Positions 38,684 to 46,225 of a stretch of DNA of 64,000 nucleotides are shown here, in pieces. Below the pieces are notes generated by a model. That model made no database searches. It saw nothing but the letters and a program-made list of their open reading frames with translations, and had not been told where the DNA came from. How positions within the stretch are numbered: position 1 is the first letter of the stretch; the number at the start of each line of letters is the position of its first letter. Both the position numbers and the translations under genes were made by a program. The stretch comes from an uncultured bacterium (GTDB lineage: Bacteria > Bipolaricaulota > Bipolaricaulia > UBA7950 > UBA9294), in assembly GCA_903857865.1 (NCBI GenBank), contig CAIOGO010000010.1:240246-304245 (forward strand). The letters are read 5' to 3'.

Positions 38684-39804
38684 TCGCGCCCCGCCTTGCG
38701 GCGGCCGACGTTCTGGGGCAGATAGGCGACCCGCGCACAGTAGCCTCACTCCTCAAGGCACTCAAGGACGCTGAACCCGATGTACGACAGGCCGCTGCAC
38801 GTGCGCTCGGAGAAGTCGGCAGTGCCAACGCGGTGGGTGGACTTGTCGAGCTGCTCCTGGACTGCAGCAAGGACGATAGCGAGAGGAAGACGGCGGCGGA
38901 GGCACTCAGCGAGATTGGCGGCGCCGATGCAGTCAAGGGGCTCGTGCAGGTGCTGGAACAACCGGTGAGCACCGTGACGATCCGCGAGGCCGCCGTGAGA
39001 GCACTCGGTAGTACTGGCGACTCGCGTGCTGCAGACGGACTCATCAAGGCGCTGGAAGACCACGACATGACTGTGCGGCGCGCCGCGGGAGAGGAGATCG
39101 GGACAATCCGTGACCCGGAGGCAGTAGCGGGGATTCTCAGGGCGTTACAGGATCCCGACCCAGATACAAGAAGAGCCGTGGCAAGGGCGTTGAGGAGGAT
39201 CGGTAGTGCGGGTGCACTGAGAGGCCTCCAGCAAGCACTCGCAGACTCCGACGGAACGGTCCGACTCGAAGCGGCGAAGGCTCTCGAGAAAGCCCGGGAC
39301 ACCAGCGCAGTTACCGTGCTTGTCGGACTCCTCAAGGACCCAAAGGGGCACGTCAGGCTCGAGGCGGCATCCGCGCTGGGGAGAATCGGCAGCGCCGATG
39401 CCATCGCTGCCCTCCTCGAAGCGCTCGAGGGTCCAGACGTGATGGTGTGTGGAGAGGCCGTCGAGGCACTCGCAATGATCGGCGGCACTGAGGGGGTGGC
39501 TGGCCTAGCCAGAGCACTTGACCATCCCGTTGGCGACATACGCGTCCGCGCGGTGTGGAAGATGGGTTCGCTTGGTGGCACAGTTGCTGCGAGAGCAGTC
39601 GCTAGGGCTGTCTACGACCCGTGCGAGTCCGTGCGCAGCGCGGCCGTTGGGGCATTGGGGAAGCTCCGCTGCGCGGACGCAACCGACCATCTTCTCAGAG
39701 CTCTCGCGGACCCCGTCAGCTCTGTACGAGAGGCAGCCGTGCTGGCGCTGCAGAGAATCGGATTCGCGACAGTCTCTGAAAGAGTGGCCAGTTTGGTGCG
39801 ATAA
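38548..39804 (+). CDS. HEAT-repeat protein, probably 5'-truncated and fused to an IS relic
   Basis: 418 residues as read. From about residue 48 it consists of 11-12 HEAT/PBS-lyase-type repeats of about 31 residues (for example AAARALGEVGSANAVGGL and EAASALGRIGSADAIAALLEAL), forming a helical solenoid for protein-protein contacts. The first 45 residues (to 38683) are translated from the IS3 relic and have no domain character, and the ATG has no ribosome-binding site. The natural 5' end may have been lost by the rearrangement, so expression is doubtful. No signal peptide remains. Confidence 0.7.
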   Translation: MTRFSMNSETRAAECASPPAVLLARRPDPGAPRRNTKSEDLTLAPLAPRLAAADVLGQIGDPRTVASLLKALKDAEPDVRQAAARALGEVGSANAVGGLVELLLDCSKDDSERKTAAEALSEIGGADAVKGLVQVLEQPVSTVTIREAAVRALGSTGDSRAADGLIKALEDHDMTVRRAAGEEIGTIRDPEAVAGILRALQDPDPDTRRAVARALRRIGSAGALRGLQQALADSDGTVRLEAAKALEKARDTSAVTVLVGLLKDPKGHVRLEAASALGRIGSADAIAALLEALEGPDVMVCGEAVEALAMIGGTEGVAGLARALDHPVGDIRVRAVWKMGSLGGTVAARAVARAVYDPCESVRSAAVGALGKLRCADATDHLLRALADPVSSVREAAVLALQRIGFATVSERVASLVR

Positions 39805-39837
39805 CAGGTCGAGCGAATCCACCGGTGGAGCTAGTTC

Positions 39838-40155
39838 TTGCTGACACCGTCGCTGCCCGCCGCGTCACTTGGGTTGTTCTGGGTGCTCTCTCAGCCTGGG
39901 CTGAAGGCTGCACCCGGGGCGTCTGCATTGCTGATAGCGCTGAGCACTACGCCCGTCTTGATCGGCTTCTGGCTCCCACCTGAGGTTGAGCGAACGTTTG
40001 GCTGGTCGATTGTTGGCATCTCCTTCTTGGTTTCGCTCCCGTTCTCGGCTTGGCCACGTGGCGGCACCTACACGCACGCTTGCCCCGCAACGGATCATAG
40101 CGAAGACGACGAATCGGGCTGCAATGAGCGAATCGCGTCCCGAAGAACGTCCTAG
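39838..40155 (+). CDS. Possible short membrane protein or gene fragment
   Basis: Up to 105 residues with two hydrophobic helices (ALLIALSTTPVLIGFWL and SIVGISFLVSLPFSAWP) and a polar tail. There is only a TTG-type start and no ribosome-binding site, and it lies among IS relics. It could be a remnant of a larger membrane protein. Weakly supported. Confidence 0.25.
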   Translation: MLTPSLPAASLGLFWVLSQPGLKAAPGASALLIALSTTPVLIGFWLPPEVERTFGWSIVGISFLVSLPFSAWPRGGTYTHACPATDHSEDDESGCNERIASRRTS

Positions 40156-40214
40156 ACTGGCTGAAGCAGCGGGCCGAACGCGGTGGGACGTATCCGGCTG
40201 TGCCGAAGAGCGGA

Positions 40215-40300
40215 ATGCTGAGGGGAGCCAGACGGGACTACCCTCGAACGCAGCACCCGGTTCGGAAGTAGTCCACCAAGGCGTGCTTGCTGGCCGTGCG
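40215..40300 (-). mobile_element. Short IS3-relic segment (copy 3)
   Basis: On the minus strand the sequence around GCACGCCTTGGTGGA and the following 70 bases resembles the left part of the older IS3 element at 42420-42474 (GGTGGA, then CTTCCGAAC and a similar spacing of GTCTGG). Similarity is patchy and no end is visible. Confidence 0.4.
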
Positions 40301-40353
40301 CGCCGCTGGACTGGTATCATGTCGATGGATCGGAAGGACGGGGGTGATGGTCG

Positions 40354-41022
40354 ATGTCCAAGCGGGCAGTCCTGGTTTGCTGCATCGTGGTAGCTCTAGC
40401 GACGTCAGTTGGGACGGCTGCGCAGTATGAGTTCTTTAGGACGGCATGGTCTGTAGCGCTCTTCTCCAGCGCTGGACCGGACACATACGTGGGTTTGCGC
40501 GTGAAGTTCTCTGCGCCCGTTGTGCCCTCGCAAACACTGGGGATTGGCACGATGCTCGTCCTCGAGTCAAATCAGTCAGGCCTCCTGGTGTTCCGAGGGG
40601 CGATCCCGCCATTCTCGATGTGGGAGATTGACTGGGCTCCCGACGGTCCGGCAATCGTGGACGCAGAGTGGATCCGCTCTGATGGGACGTTCGTTTCGAT
40701 CAACACGCATGCACCGACAGCGCGACTGGATGTCCAATTCCCCCTGTGGACCTTGCAGAACTGCCCGGAGAACGGGCTGATCTCGTTCCGGCCAATTGAG
40801 TTGACATTTGTCGCCCTGGGCTCGTCCGACCCAGACGGCCTGCCGCTGGCACGCTGCGAGTGGGCGTGGAGTGACGGAGCTCACGCCGAGGGCTACGCGG
40901 TGCAACGCCAGTTCGACCAACCCGGTTTCTACTTGGTCACGCTGAATGTCTGGGACGCTGAGGGGTTGTCCGACAGCGTCTCCACGAGCTTCGTGGTCCC
41001 GGCTCACCTCTGCGGTCATTGA
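40354..41022 (+). CDS. Secreted protein with PKD-like domain
   Basis: A 222-residue exported protein. A signal peptide (RAVLVCCIVVALATSVGTAA) is followed by an unassigned beta-rich region and a C-terminal PKD-type Ig fold (about 145-215), with GSSDPDGLPLARCEWAW and FDQPGFYLVTLNVWDAEG, the usual PKD pattern. PKD domains mediate contacts in surface proteins. No anchor or catalytic domain is seen. It lies in the IS-rich island and is flanked by relics. Confidence 0.65.
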   Translation: MSKRAVLVCCIVVALATSVGTAAQYEFFRTAWSVALFSSAGPDTYVGLRVKFSAPVVPSQTLGIGTMLVLESNQSGLLVFRGAIPPFSMWEIDWAPDGPAIVDAEWIRSDGTFVSINTHAPTARLDVQFPLWTLQNCPENGLISFRPIELTFVALGSSDPDGLPLARCEWAWSDGAHAEGYAVQRQFDQPGFYLVTLNVWDAEGLSDSVSTSFVVPAHLCGH

Positions 41023-41123
41023 TGTCGCGTCTGCGCTGGCCGGGGCCTGACGGGGAGCGGAAGTTGTAGTAGCCACGCTGATCCGGGCCGCCTTAGGTTG
41101 GCTTGGAGAGTGGGCCGTCAACC

Positions 41124-41136
41124 GGGGGGGCAGGTC
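41124..41136 (+). mobile_element. Solo IS3-type terminal repeat (right-type orientation)
   Basis: GGGGGGCAGGTCA matches the outermost bases of the right end of the IS3 elements in this window (…GGGGGCAAGGTCA at 43693-43705 and …GGGGGCAGGTCA at 43744-43755). No transposase is attached. Confidence 0.45.
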
Positions 41137-41233
41137 ACCTGCACCGAGGCGGTTTGCCTCGTTTCAAGAACAACAGTTAGACTGGCTGCGGAAGAGTCGT
41201 CTGCGTCCGAAATGGTCAGCCCAAGGAGGAGAC

Positions 41234-41824
41234 ATGACAGAATCAAGGGAACGGGTTGTGGGGAGGAGGGGGTATGGTCTGCTATGCCTCGCCCTGGCCC
41301 TCCTGCTAGCCGCGCTGCCCGTAGGGGCTAGCGTCGTGCGCCTGCCCGATTCCTCGGGCTCCGTCTTTGCAGCAGAGGTTCTTCGCTACTTGCCCTCCGA
41401 GAATGTGGGAGACTACTACTCGAGACTCAGCAACGTCCTTGGCCCTCCCCAAGAGGGGGGCCGCTCCGCGAATGTTCCATTGGCCCTCGGCACGTGCGGT
41501 TTCGTCGACGTGCGAATGGAAACACCGTTCTCGAACGGTCCCGGGCCAGATCTCCGAGTGTACGAGTGCGGGTCCGCTTGGGGAGGCGTGAATGAACCCT
41601 TCACCGTGCGTGTCAGTTCTGACGGCGTTGTCTGGACGAACACCACCAGCTGGGCGCGGATGAACGATGCAGGAAAGCCCTACACTTCGATTGAACTGGG
41701 CGACCTGGCGGGTCCGTTCCTCTACGTACGAGTGCGAGGCGAGGGGGGTGGCGCTTCTCCTGAAGGACCCGAGATCATCGCCATCGAGGCGCTTCATCCA
41801 GTCACTGAGCCAACCCAAGACTAG
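41234..41824 (+). CDS. Secreted beta-rich protein of unknown function
   Basis: A 196-residue exported protein. ATG 41234 has an AGGAGG ribosome-binding site. A signal peptide covers about residues 10-33, followed by a single beta-rich domain with GPGPDLRVYECGSAWGGVNEPFTVRVSSDG, which resembles domains of cell-surface proteins that carry VYE...AEPFxVxVSxDG-like patterns. It sits between two IS-type terminal repeats (41124-41136 and 41860-41897). No function assigned. Confidence 0.6.
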   Translation: MTESRERVVGRRGYGLLCLALALLLAALPVGASVVRLPDSSGSVFAAEVLRYLPSENVGDYYSRLSNVLGPPQEGGRSANVPLALGTCGFVDVRMETPFSNGPGPDLRVYECGSAWGGVNEPFTVRVSSDGVVWTNTTSWARMNDAGKPYTSIELGDLAGPFLYVRVRGEGGGASPEGPEIIAIEALHPVTEPTQD

Positions 41825-41859
41825 ACGGGGGCGCGGTGACAGGGTTCCGCCCTCTGACT

Positions 41860-41897
41860 TGACCTGCCTCCAGTGAACGGTCCACTTCTCGGACTGG
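41860..41897 (+). mobile_element. Solo IS3-type terminal repeat (left-type orientation)
   Basis: TGACCTGCCTCC followed by GTGAACGGTCCACTTCTCGG closely resembles the reverse complement of the older element's end at 43716-43755 (TGACCTGCCCCC, then GGTCCACTTCT). No transposase follows. Confidence 0.5.
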
Positions 41898-42549
41898 TCA
41901 AACCCGCCTCCGGCGATGCAGACCAGAGCCTCTGGCGCAGGTAGCCATCTGCGTCGGGTCCCGCAGCGCTCTCACGCATCCCCGCGGGCGACACCCTCAG
42001 AGGGACAGGACCTCGATTGCCTCAGGATCAAGCTCGGTGGAAGTCCGAAGCTTATCCTCTCGGGCGTACCGGTCAGGGCTAATCTCGAACCGGGCGCGAG
42101 GGTCAGATCTTCATTCTTGGTGTCTCGCCTAGGGGCGCCGGGATCTGGTCTTCGAGTAGCTCATCGTGGATGGCGAAGCGCACTCCGCGGCTCGCGTCTC
42201 GCTGTTCATCGATGCACGGCGTCATCGCTTCGGTCGCCGGTCGAGCTCCGCTTGGGCGAAGAATGCTGACGCCTTACGGAGGATCTCGTTCGCCTGAACC
42301 GCCGCGGCCTTTCCGGAGGCTCCACTACCTGAGGCTGGCGACTGTCCAATCCAAGATGCCGACCGATGCGGCTTTCATGTCAATCGCCGGGAGTTCGAAA
42401 GTCATCCAATGGGGTGCACCAGACGGTACGACTCCCGAAACTCAGCGCCCCGTTCGGAGGCAATCCACCAAGGCTGACCTGCTCCCCGAAAACTGGTCCA
42501 GGGATTAGGTGAATCCTTACCTTGGCTCACGTATCGAGGAGGAGGTCGG

Positions 42550-42816
42550 ATGCGGCAGTCGAGGTTTACCGAGACCGAGATCATCTACGCCGTGAAGCAG
42601 GTTGAGCTAGGCATTCCCGTGCAGGAGATCGCTCGCAAGTACGGCGTTAGCGACAAGACCGTCTAACTGTGGCGGAGGAAGTACAACGGAGTCAGTCCGA
42701 GCGAGCTGAAGCGGCTGAAGGAGCTGGAGCGGGAGAACGGCCAGCTGAAGAGGCTGGTTGCAGAGCTGAGCCTGGACAAGGAGATCCTCCAGGACGTGCT
42801 ACGAAAAAAGCTCTGA
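42550..42816 (+). pseudogene. IS3 orfA with internal stop
   Basis: The frame starts MRQSRFTETEIIYAVKQVE and continues VQEIARKYGVSDKTV, a helix-turn-helix transposase N-terminus. Codon 39 is TAA (42664-42666) where a Tyr or Trp-adjacent residue is expected before LWRRKYNGV. After it, the leucine-zipper region LKELERENGQLKRLVAEL runs on to the A6G site at 42804-42810. GGAGG lies close to the ATG. Confidence 0.85.
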
Positions 42817-43676
42817 AGCCTGCACGTAAGCGGGAGCTGCTCTTGGAGGTTCTCGAGGACTACGTAATCTCCGAGCGCAGAGCGTGCAGGCTGGTGATGC
42901 TTCACCGCTCAGTCTGTCGGTACCGGGCACACGGACGCGATGACCGGGCGTTGCGGCTACGGCTCAAGGAACTCGCCTACGCCCGTCCCCGCTACGGCTA
43001 CCGACGGCTGACGACGCTCCTGCAGCGAGAGGGCTGGCTGGTGAACCACAAGCGAGTCCATCGGATCTACCGCGAGGAAGAGCTGATGGTGCGAACGAAA
43101 CGGCGCAAGCGGCGGACGGCCGAGGTGCGAGTGAAGCTGCTCCCGGCAACCCAGGTTGGAGAGCGTTGGAGCATCGACTTCGTGAGCGATCAGTTGGCCG
43201 ACGGGCGGCGGTTCCGTGTTCTGACGGCGGTGGACCACGTGAGTCGAGAGTGCGTGTGCCTCATGGCAGCGCAGAGCATTCCCTCCCAGGCCGTCACGGA
43301 GGCATTGGACGAGGCGATGGACATCTACGGGCAACCTGAAGCGATCACGATGGACAACGGGACGGAGTTCGCCTGCAATCACTTCGATCAGTGGGCGTAC
43401 CGGCGTGGCATCCAGCTCGACTTCATCACCCCAGGCCGACCAGTGGAGAACGGCATCATCGAGAGCTTCAACGGCAAGTTGCGCGACGAATGCCTCAACG
43501 TGCACTGGTTTGAGAGCTTGGCGGATGCGAGGGCGGAGATCGAGGCGTGGCGGCAGGAGTACAATCAAACGCGACCGCATTCCAGCTTGGGGAATCGGGC
43601 GCCGGCAGAGTACATTGCAGAACTGTTGGGGATCGGGGCAATTCCGAGTCGTCAACGAGTCAAGGCTCTGACCTAA
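42804..43676 (+). CDS. IS3-family transposase OrfB (DDE integrase domain)
   Basis: About 290 residues entered by -1 frameshift at AAAAAAG (42804-42810). The HTH_21 segment ARPRYGYRRLTTLLQREGW precedes the rve integrase core. Catalytic residues are visible: Asp in WSIDFVSD, Asp in ITMDNGTEF and Glu in VENGIIESFNGKLRDE, with the C-terminal HSSLGNRAPAEY. The frame is intact. Because orfA carries a stop upstream of the slip site, full OrfAB cannot be made from this copy. Confidence 0.93.
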   Translation, partial: KKALKPARKRELLLEVLEDYVISERRACRLVMLHRSVCRYRAHGRDDRALRLRLKELAYARPRYGYRRLTTLLQREGWLVNHKRVHRIYREEELMVRTKRRKRRTAEVRVKLLPATQVGERWSIDFVSDQLADGRRFRVLTAVDHVSRECVCLMAAQSIPSQAVTEALDEAMDIYGQPEAITMDNGTEFACNHFDQWAYRRGIQLDFITPGRPVENGIIESFNGKLRDECLNVHWFESLADARAEIEAWRQEYNQTRPHSSLGNRAPAEYIAELLGIGAIPSRQRVKALT

Positions 43677-43755
43677 TGACTGGACCTAGCACGGGGGCAA
43701 GGTCAAGGCGTGCCAGATCAATTCTAGAAGTGGACCTAACACCGGGGGCAGGTCA

Positions 43756-44144
43756 CAATCGCCACTTGCTTGATTCGTCGTGTATGTTCATGTATAGTGG
43801 ACCTATCCCTCCGCAGTAGGGACGAGTGCTCGACCGAGCCTAGGTCTCCGGAAGGAAGATGGAGAGGGTACACGAGACCATGGCAACCTCCTTGCGCGCA
43901 GCGGGGTCCCGGTAGATCCGAGGCCCCGCTTGCTGTAGGCGAACGAGCACCGTCTAGCAGGCGGCCAGCACAAGACTCACCAGGCCCGCTTCGGCGGGGT
44001 TCTCCGCGGAAGAACATGCGTACCGATGCGCGCAGGGCTACCGCATGAGCGCGATGCGCACCGGCGAAGAAACGGAAAGGCGCGTGACAGCGTCGCGCGG
44101 CACTCATGCCGCGGAATGGCGGGCGCGAGAAGGGAGGAAGACGC
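43756..44144. other. Intergenic region with hairpins upstream of the second RHH gene
   Basis: About 390 bases without a convincing gene. Two hairpins stand out: AGCGGGG/CCCCGCT about 43897-43932, and a very stable GGCCCGC-TTCG-GCGGG about 43982-43997 followed by TTCTCC. They may belong to a terminator, a leader or an untranslated RNA; I cannot decide. Confidence 0.35.
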
Positions 44145-44321
44145 ATGGTATACAGCAAAGCACCCGACAAGCTGAGCATCTACATACCGCAGAGAGAGCT
44201 TGCCAAGCAGCCAGTTGAAAGACTGATGAAGCTCGGCGCGAAGCGCGATCGCTCGGTGAACTACCTCGGCGTGGAGGCCATCCTGCAGTACATCGAGCGC
44301 GAAGAGGGGAAGAAGACGTAG
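44145..44321 (+). CDS. 58-aa ribbon-helix-helix-like protein, paralogue of 11200-11373
   Basis: A 58-residue protein (MVYSKAPDKLSIYIPQREL..., then ERLMKLGAKRDRSVNYLGVE and a EREEGKKT end). It is about 60 percent identical by eye to the 57-aa protein at 11200, with the variable part confined to the first 25 residues. ATG 44145 is preceded by GGGAGG at 7 nt. A hairpin overlaps its stop codon. It likely forms a DNA-binding dimer. No toxin partner is adjacent, though an AbiEii relic lies 260 bases downstream on the other strand. Confidence 0.72.
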   Translation: MVYSKAPDKLSIYIPQRELAKQPVERLMKLGAKRDRSVNYLGVEAILQYIEREEGKKT

Positions 44322-44348
44322 CGGAAGACCCGTTCTCTGGCTTCCGCT
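44320..44348 (+). terminator. Hairpin after the second RHH gene
   Basis: AGCGGAAG (44320-44327) and CTTCCGCT (44341-44348) form an 8-bp stem overlapping the stop codon, followed by TCTCC. The T tract is weak. Confidence 0.5.
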
Positions 44349-44576
44349 TCTCCGCAGAATGGACACTGCGCGGAAGCGCTTTGCGTAGAGAACCGGCGCG
44401 CTCCACCCTGCAATGCCGCGCTCCGCGGATGGGCAGAACCCGGAGCATAACGCCCCGAAGTGTAGTTCTCCGGATGAAGTGAGAGCGGTCTCTTCTTTCC
44501 GCGTTTCTCTTTAGCCTCTTCACGCGGTGCGGAAGGCACTCCCCCTGGTTTTCCGGCGCGCTGCGCGGAATGGGTA

Positions 44577-44960
44577 TCAAACACCCGTTTCGCGCCGGTT
44601 CCGCAGGGGCTTTGCATCCCGAAGAGCCATACGAAAGCCCCACTTCGCGCTCGCCGCCATCTCGCGCGTCTCTCCGGGGTAGACGCACCCACGGAGGATC
44701 GTGTTGGGTTCGATCTTGGTGGTAGCGTCGCGCGACACAATGGTCAGTCGATCAACTTGGCCTTCGTTGCGTCGCTGCTCAACGCGCACGCCGAGTATCT
44801 GCCGCTTGAGGCTGCTTCCAAGAGCACCGAGAGCCCAGCCCTCGACCGTTCGAGTCAGCCTCCTAGATAGCGGAGCGCGGTTGACTCGTATGCGACTGCG
44901 TCCTGTGGCCCGGTCAGCTGACTTGCATCGCGCGATCTGTGCGGTCCGTTTCACCTCGAG
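44577..44960 (-). pseudogene. Relic of an AbiEii/AbiGii-type nucleotidyltransferase toxin
   Basis: On the minus strand the frame reads QVDRLTIVSRDATTKIEPNT followed by ILRGCVYPGETREMAASAK, which resembles the KIE(V/A)N-x2-LRGTV(F/Y)P segment of AbiEii-family nucleotidyltransferases. Upstream of it RRNEG is also in place. The catalytic N-terminal GG-x-D region is not recognisable, the sequence after the match is short and ends in a stop at 44577, and no start signal is seen. AbiE systems are type IV toxin-antitoxin modules in phage defence. I read it as a decayed fragment. Confidence 0.55.
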
Positions 44961-45050
44961 GCTCCGCTCGCTCAACCCCGAGGCAACGGGGCGACCCCCG
45001 AGAGCTGAACGACGATTCGTCGAGAGCCACCCTCCATCTTGACGAATCTC

Positions 45051-45078
45051 TTGACTTTGGGAGAGAGAGCTCGATAAT
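45051..45078 (+). promoter_or_regulatory. Promoter of the LacI-headed carbohydrate operon
   Basis: TTGACT (45051-45056), 16-nt spacer, GATAAT (45073-45078), a near-consensus vegetative promoter. The leader is about 35 nt and contains the operators and a GAGG ribosome-binding site at 45111-45114. Confidence 0.85.
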
Positions 45079-45098
45079 AAACGTTTAACTAAACGTTT
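45079..45098 (+). promoter_or_regulatory. Twin LacI-family operators
   Basis: Two copies of the palindrome AAACGTTT (45079-45086 and 45091-45098), 12 bp centre to centre, directly after the -10 box. LacI/GalR proteins recognise palindromes with a central CG. Binding here would block initiation and autoregulate the operon. Confidence 0.8.
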
Positions 45099-45118
45099 CG
45101 CTGGCGCCGTGAGGTCAA

Positions 45119-46225
45119 ATGAGTGCGACCATAAAGGACGTAGCCGAACGAGCTGGAGTGTCGATCGCCACGGTCTCAAACGTCGTGAATGGTAGCCGGT
45201 TCGTGAGTGGCGACCTGGCGGAGAAAGTCCATCACGCGATCAAGGAACTCGGCTACCAACCCAATCCTCTCGGGCGTGCGCTTCGCAAAGGCCGAAGCTA
45301 CACGATTGCGCTGATTCTCCCCGACCACAGCAACCCTTTCTTCGTCCAGGTGGCACGTGGCGTCGATGAGCAGGCACGGCGTAGGGAATACGGGCTGATC
45401 ACGTGCAACACCGACGAGGATCCGGATCTTGAGACGTTCTACGTCTCATCCCTTCTGAAACGCAAGGTGGATGGATTTGTGGTTGCTCCCACCCACAGGG
45501 GAGCCGAGACCCTCAAGCCCCTCATCGAGCACGGCGCGCCGCTTGTCGTCGTCGACCGTTGCATCGCCGGGATGAAGGTTGACGAAGTCTTCTCGGACAA
45601 CGAGGGAGGCGCCTACGAAGCCACGGCATACCTGGTCGGCCTCGGGCACCGAAGCATCGGGCTGATAGCGGGAATCCCGGGGATCAGTTCGATCGAAGAC
45701 CGCGTCGCCGGCTATCGGCGGGCACTCATCGAACACGACCTGCCCGTGGATGAGAGCCTCATGGCTCAGGGGTGCTCGCAGATCAAGGAAGGCGCGTCCT
45801 CGGCGGAGGTGCTTCTCGGCAAGCGTGGCATCACTGCGATCTTCAGCACGAACAACATGATGACCCTCGGGGCGCTGCAGTGCTTCAAGAAGCTCGGCGT
45901 TCGGTGCCCCGATGATGTGTCCCTCATCGGCTTCGACGACTCCGAATGGGCGTCGGCGTTCACCCCGAGCCTCACCGTCGTCGCGCAGCAGGCATATGAG
46001 ATGGGCTACTCGGCAGGCGATCTCTTGTTCGAAGCGATCGGTCGCGGAAAGGAAACGCACAGTACTCGGGCCATCAAGCTGCAGACCGTCCTGATACCTC
46101 GAGAGTCGACCGCTCGACCGCCCGCGTTGCGGGGCAAGAAGGAGGTGCACCGGGCAACATCCTCAGGAGGGAAGAACAAGCCGTCCGCAAGCGCAAAATC
46201 GGGCACAAGGAGGTCACCCCGATGA
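45119..46225 (+). CDS. LacI-family transcriptional regulator
   Basis: A 368-residue regulator. The N-terminal helix-turn-helix and hinge (TIKDVAERAGVSIATVSNVV and LGYQPNPLGRALR) are typical, with a periplasmic-binding-protein-like effector domain from about 60 to 335 and a basic tail. It is the first gene of the operon and overlaps the binding-protein gene by 4 nt. The two operators in its own promoter imply negative autoregulation, relieved by the sugar imported by the encoded transporter or a derivative of it. Confidence 0.93.
   Translation: MSATIKDVAERAGVSIATVSNVVNGSRFVSGDLAEKVHHAIKELGYQPNPLGRALRKGRSYTIALILPDHSNPFFVQVARGVDEQARRREYGLITCNTDEDPDLETFYVSSLLKRKVDGFVVAPTHRGAETLKPLIEHGAPLVVVDRCIAGMKVDEVFSDNEGGAYEATAYLVGLGHRSIGLIAGIPGISSIEDRVAGYRRALIEHDLPVDESLMAQGCSQIKEGASSAEVLLGKRGITAIFSTNNMMTLGALQCFKKLGVRCPDDVSLIGFDDSEWASAFTPSLTVVAQQAYEMGYSAGDLLFEAIGRGKETHSTRAIKLQTVLIPRESTARPPALRGKKEVHRATSSGGKNKPSASAKSGTRRSPR

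Larger units (their letters stand above)
42475..43705 (+). mobile_element. IS3-family insertion sequence, near-complete
   Basis: 1231 bp with imperfect terminal inverted repeats: left TGACCTGCTCCCC, then ACTGGTCCAG and GATTAGGT; right end read inward TGACCTTGCCCCC, then TAGGTCCAG and ATTAGGT. The direct flanks AGGC (42471-42474) and AGGC (43706-43709) form a 4-bp target duplication. orfA and orfB overlap through an A6G slippery site. OrfA has a nonsense codon, so the copy is probably inactive. Confidence 0.88.
42093..43755 (-). mobile_element. Older IS3-family relic, interrupted by a younger IS3 copy (copy 2)
   Basis: Read on the minus strand, the element begins at 43755 with TGACCTGCCCCC, is broken by the insertion at 42475-43705, and resumes at 42470 into a decayed orfA that ends QANEILRKASAFFAQAELDR-RPKR-stop near 42220, followed by IDEQRDAS at the orfB start. 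Without the insertion about 430 bases remain. Similarity to copy 1 stops at about 42092. The rest of orfB is lost. Confidence 0.7.

Noticed and set aside
38424..39581. A 385-codon Ser/Ala-rich minus-strand frame opposite the HEAT gene
   Set aside because: Composition reflects the complement of HEAT codons; no start site or domain.
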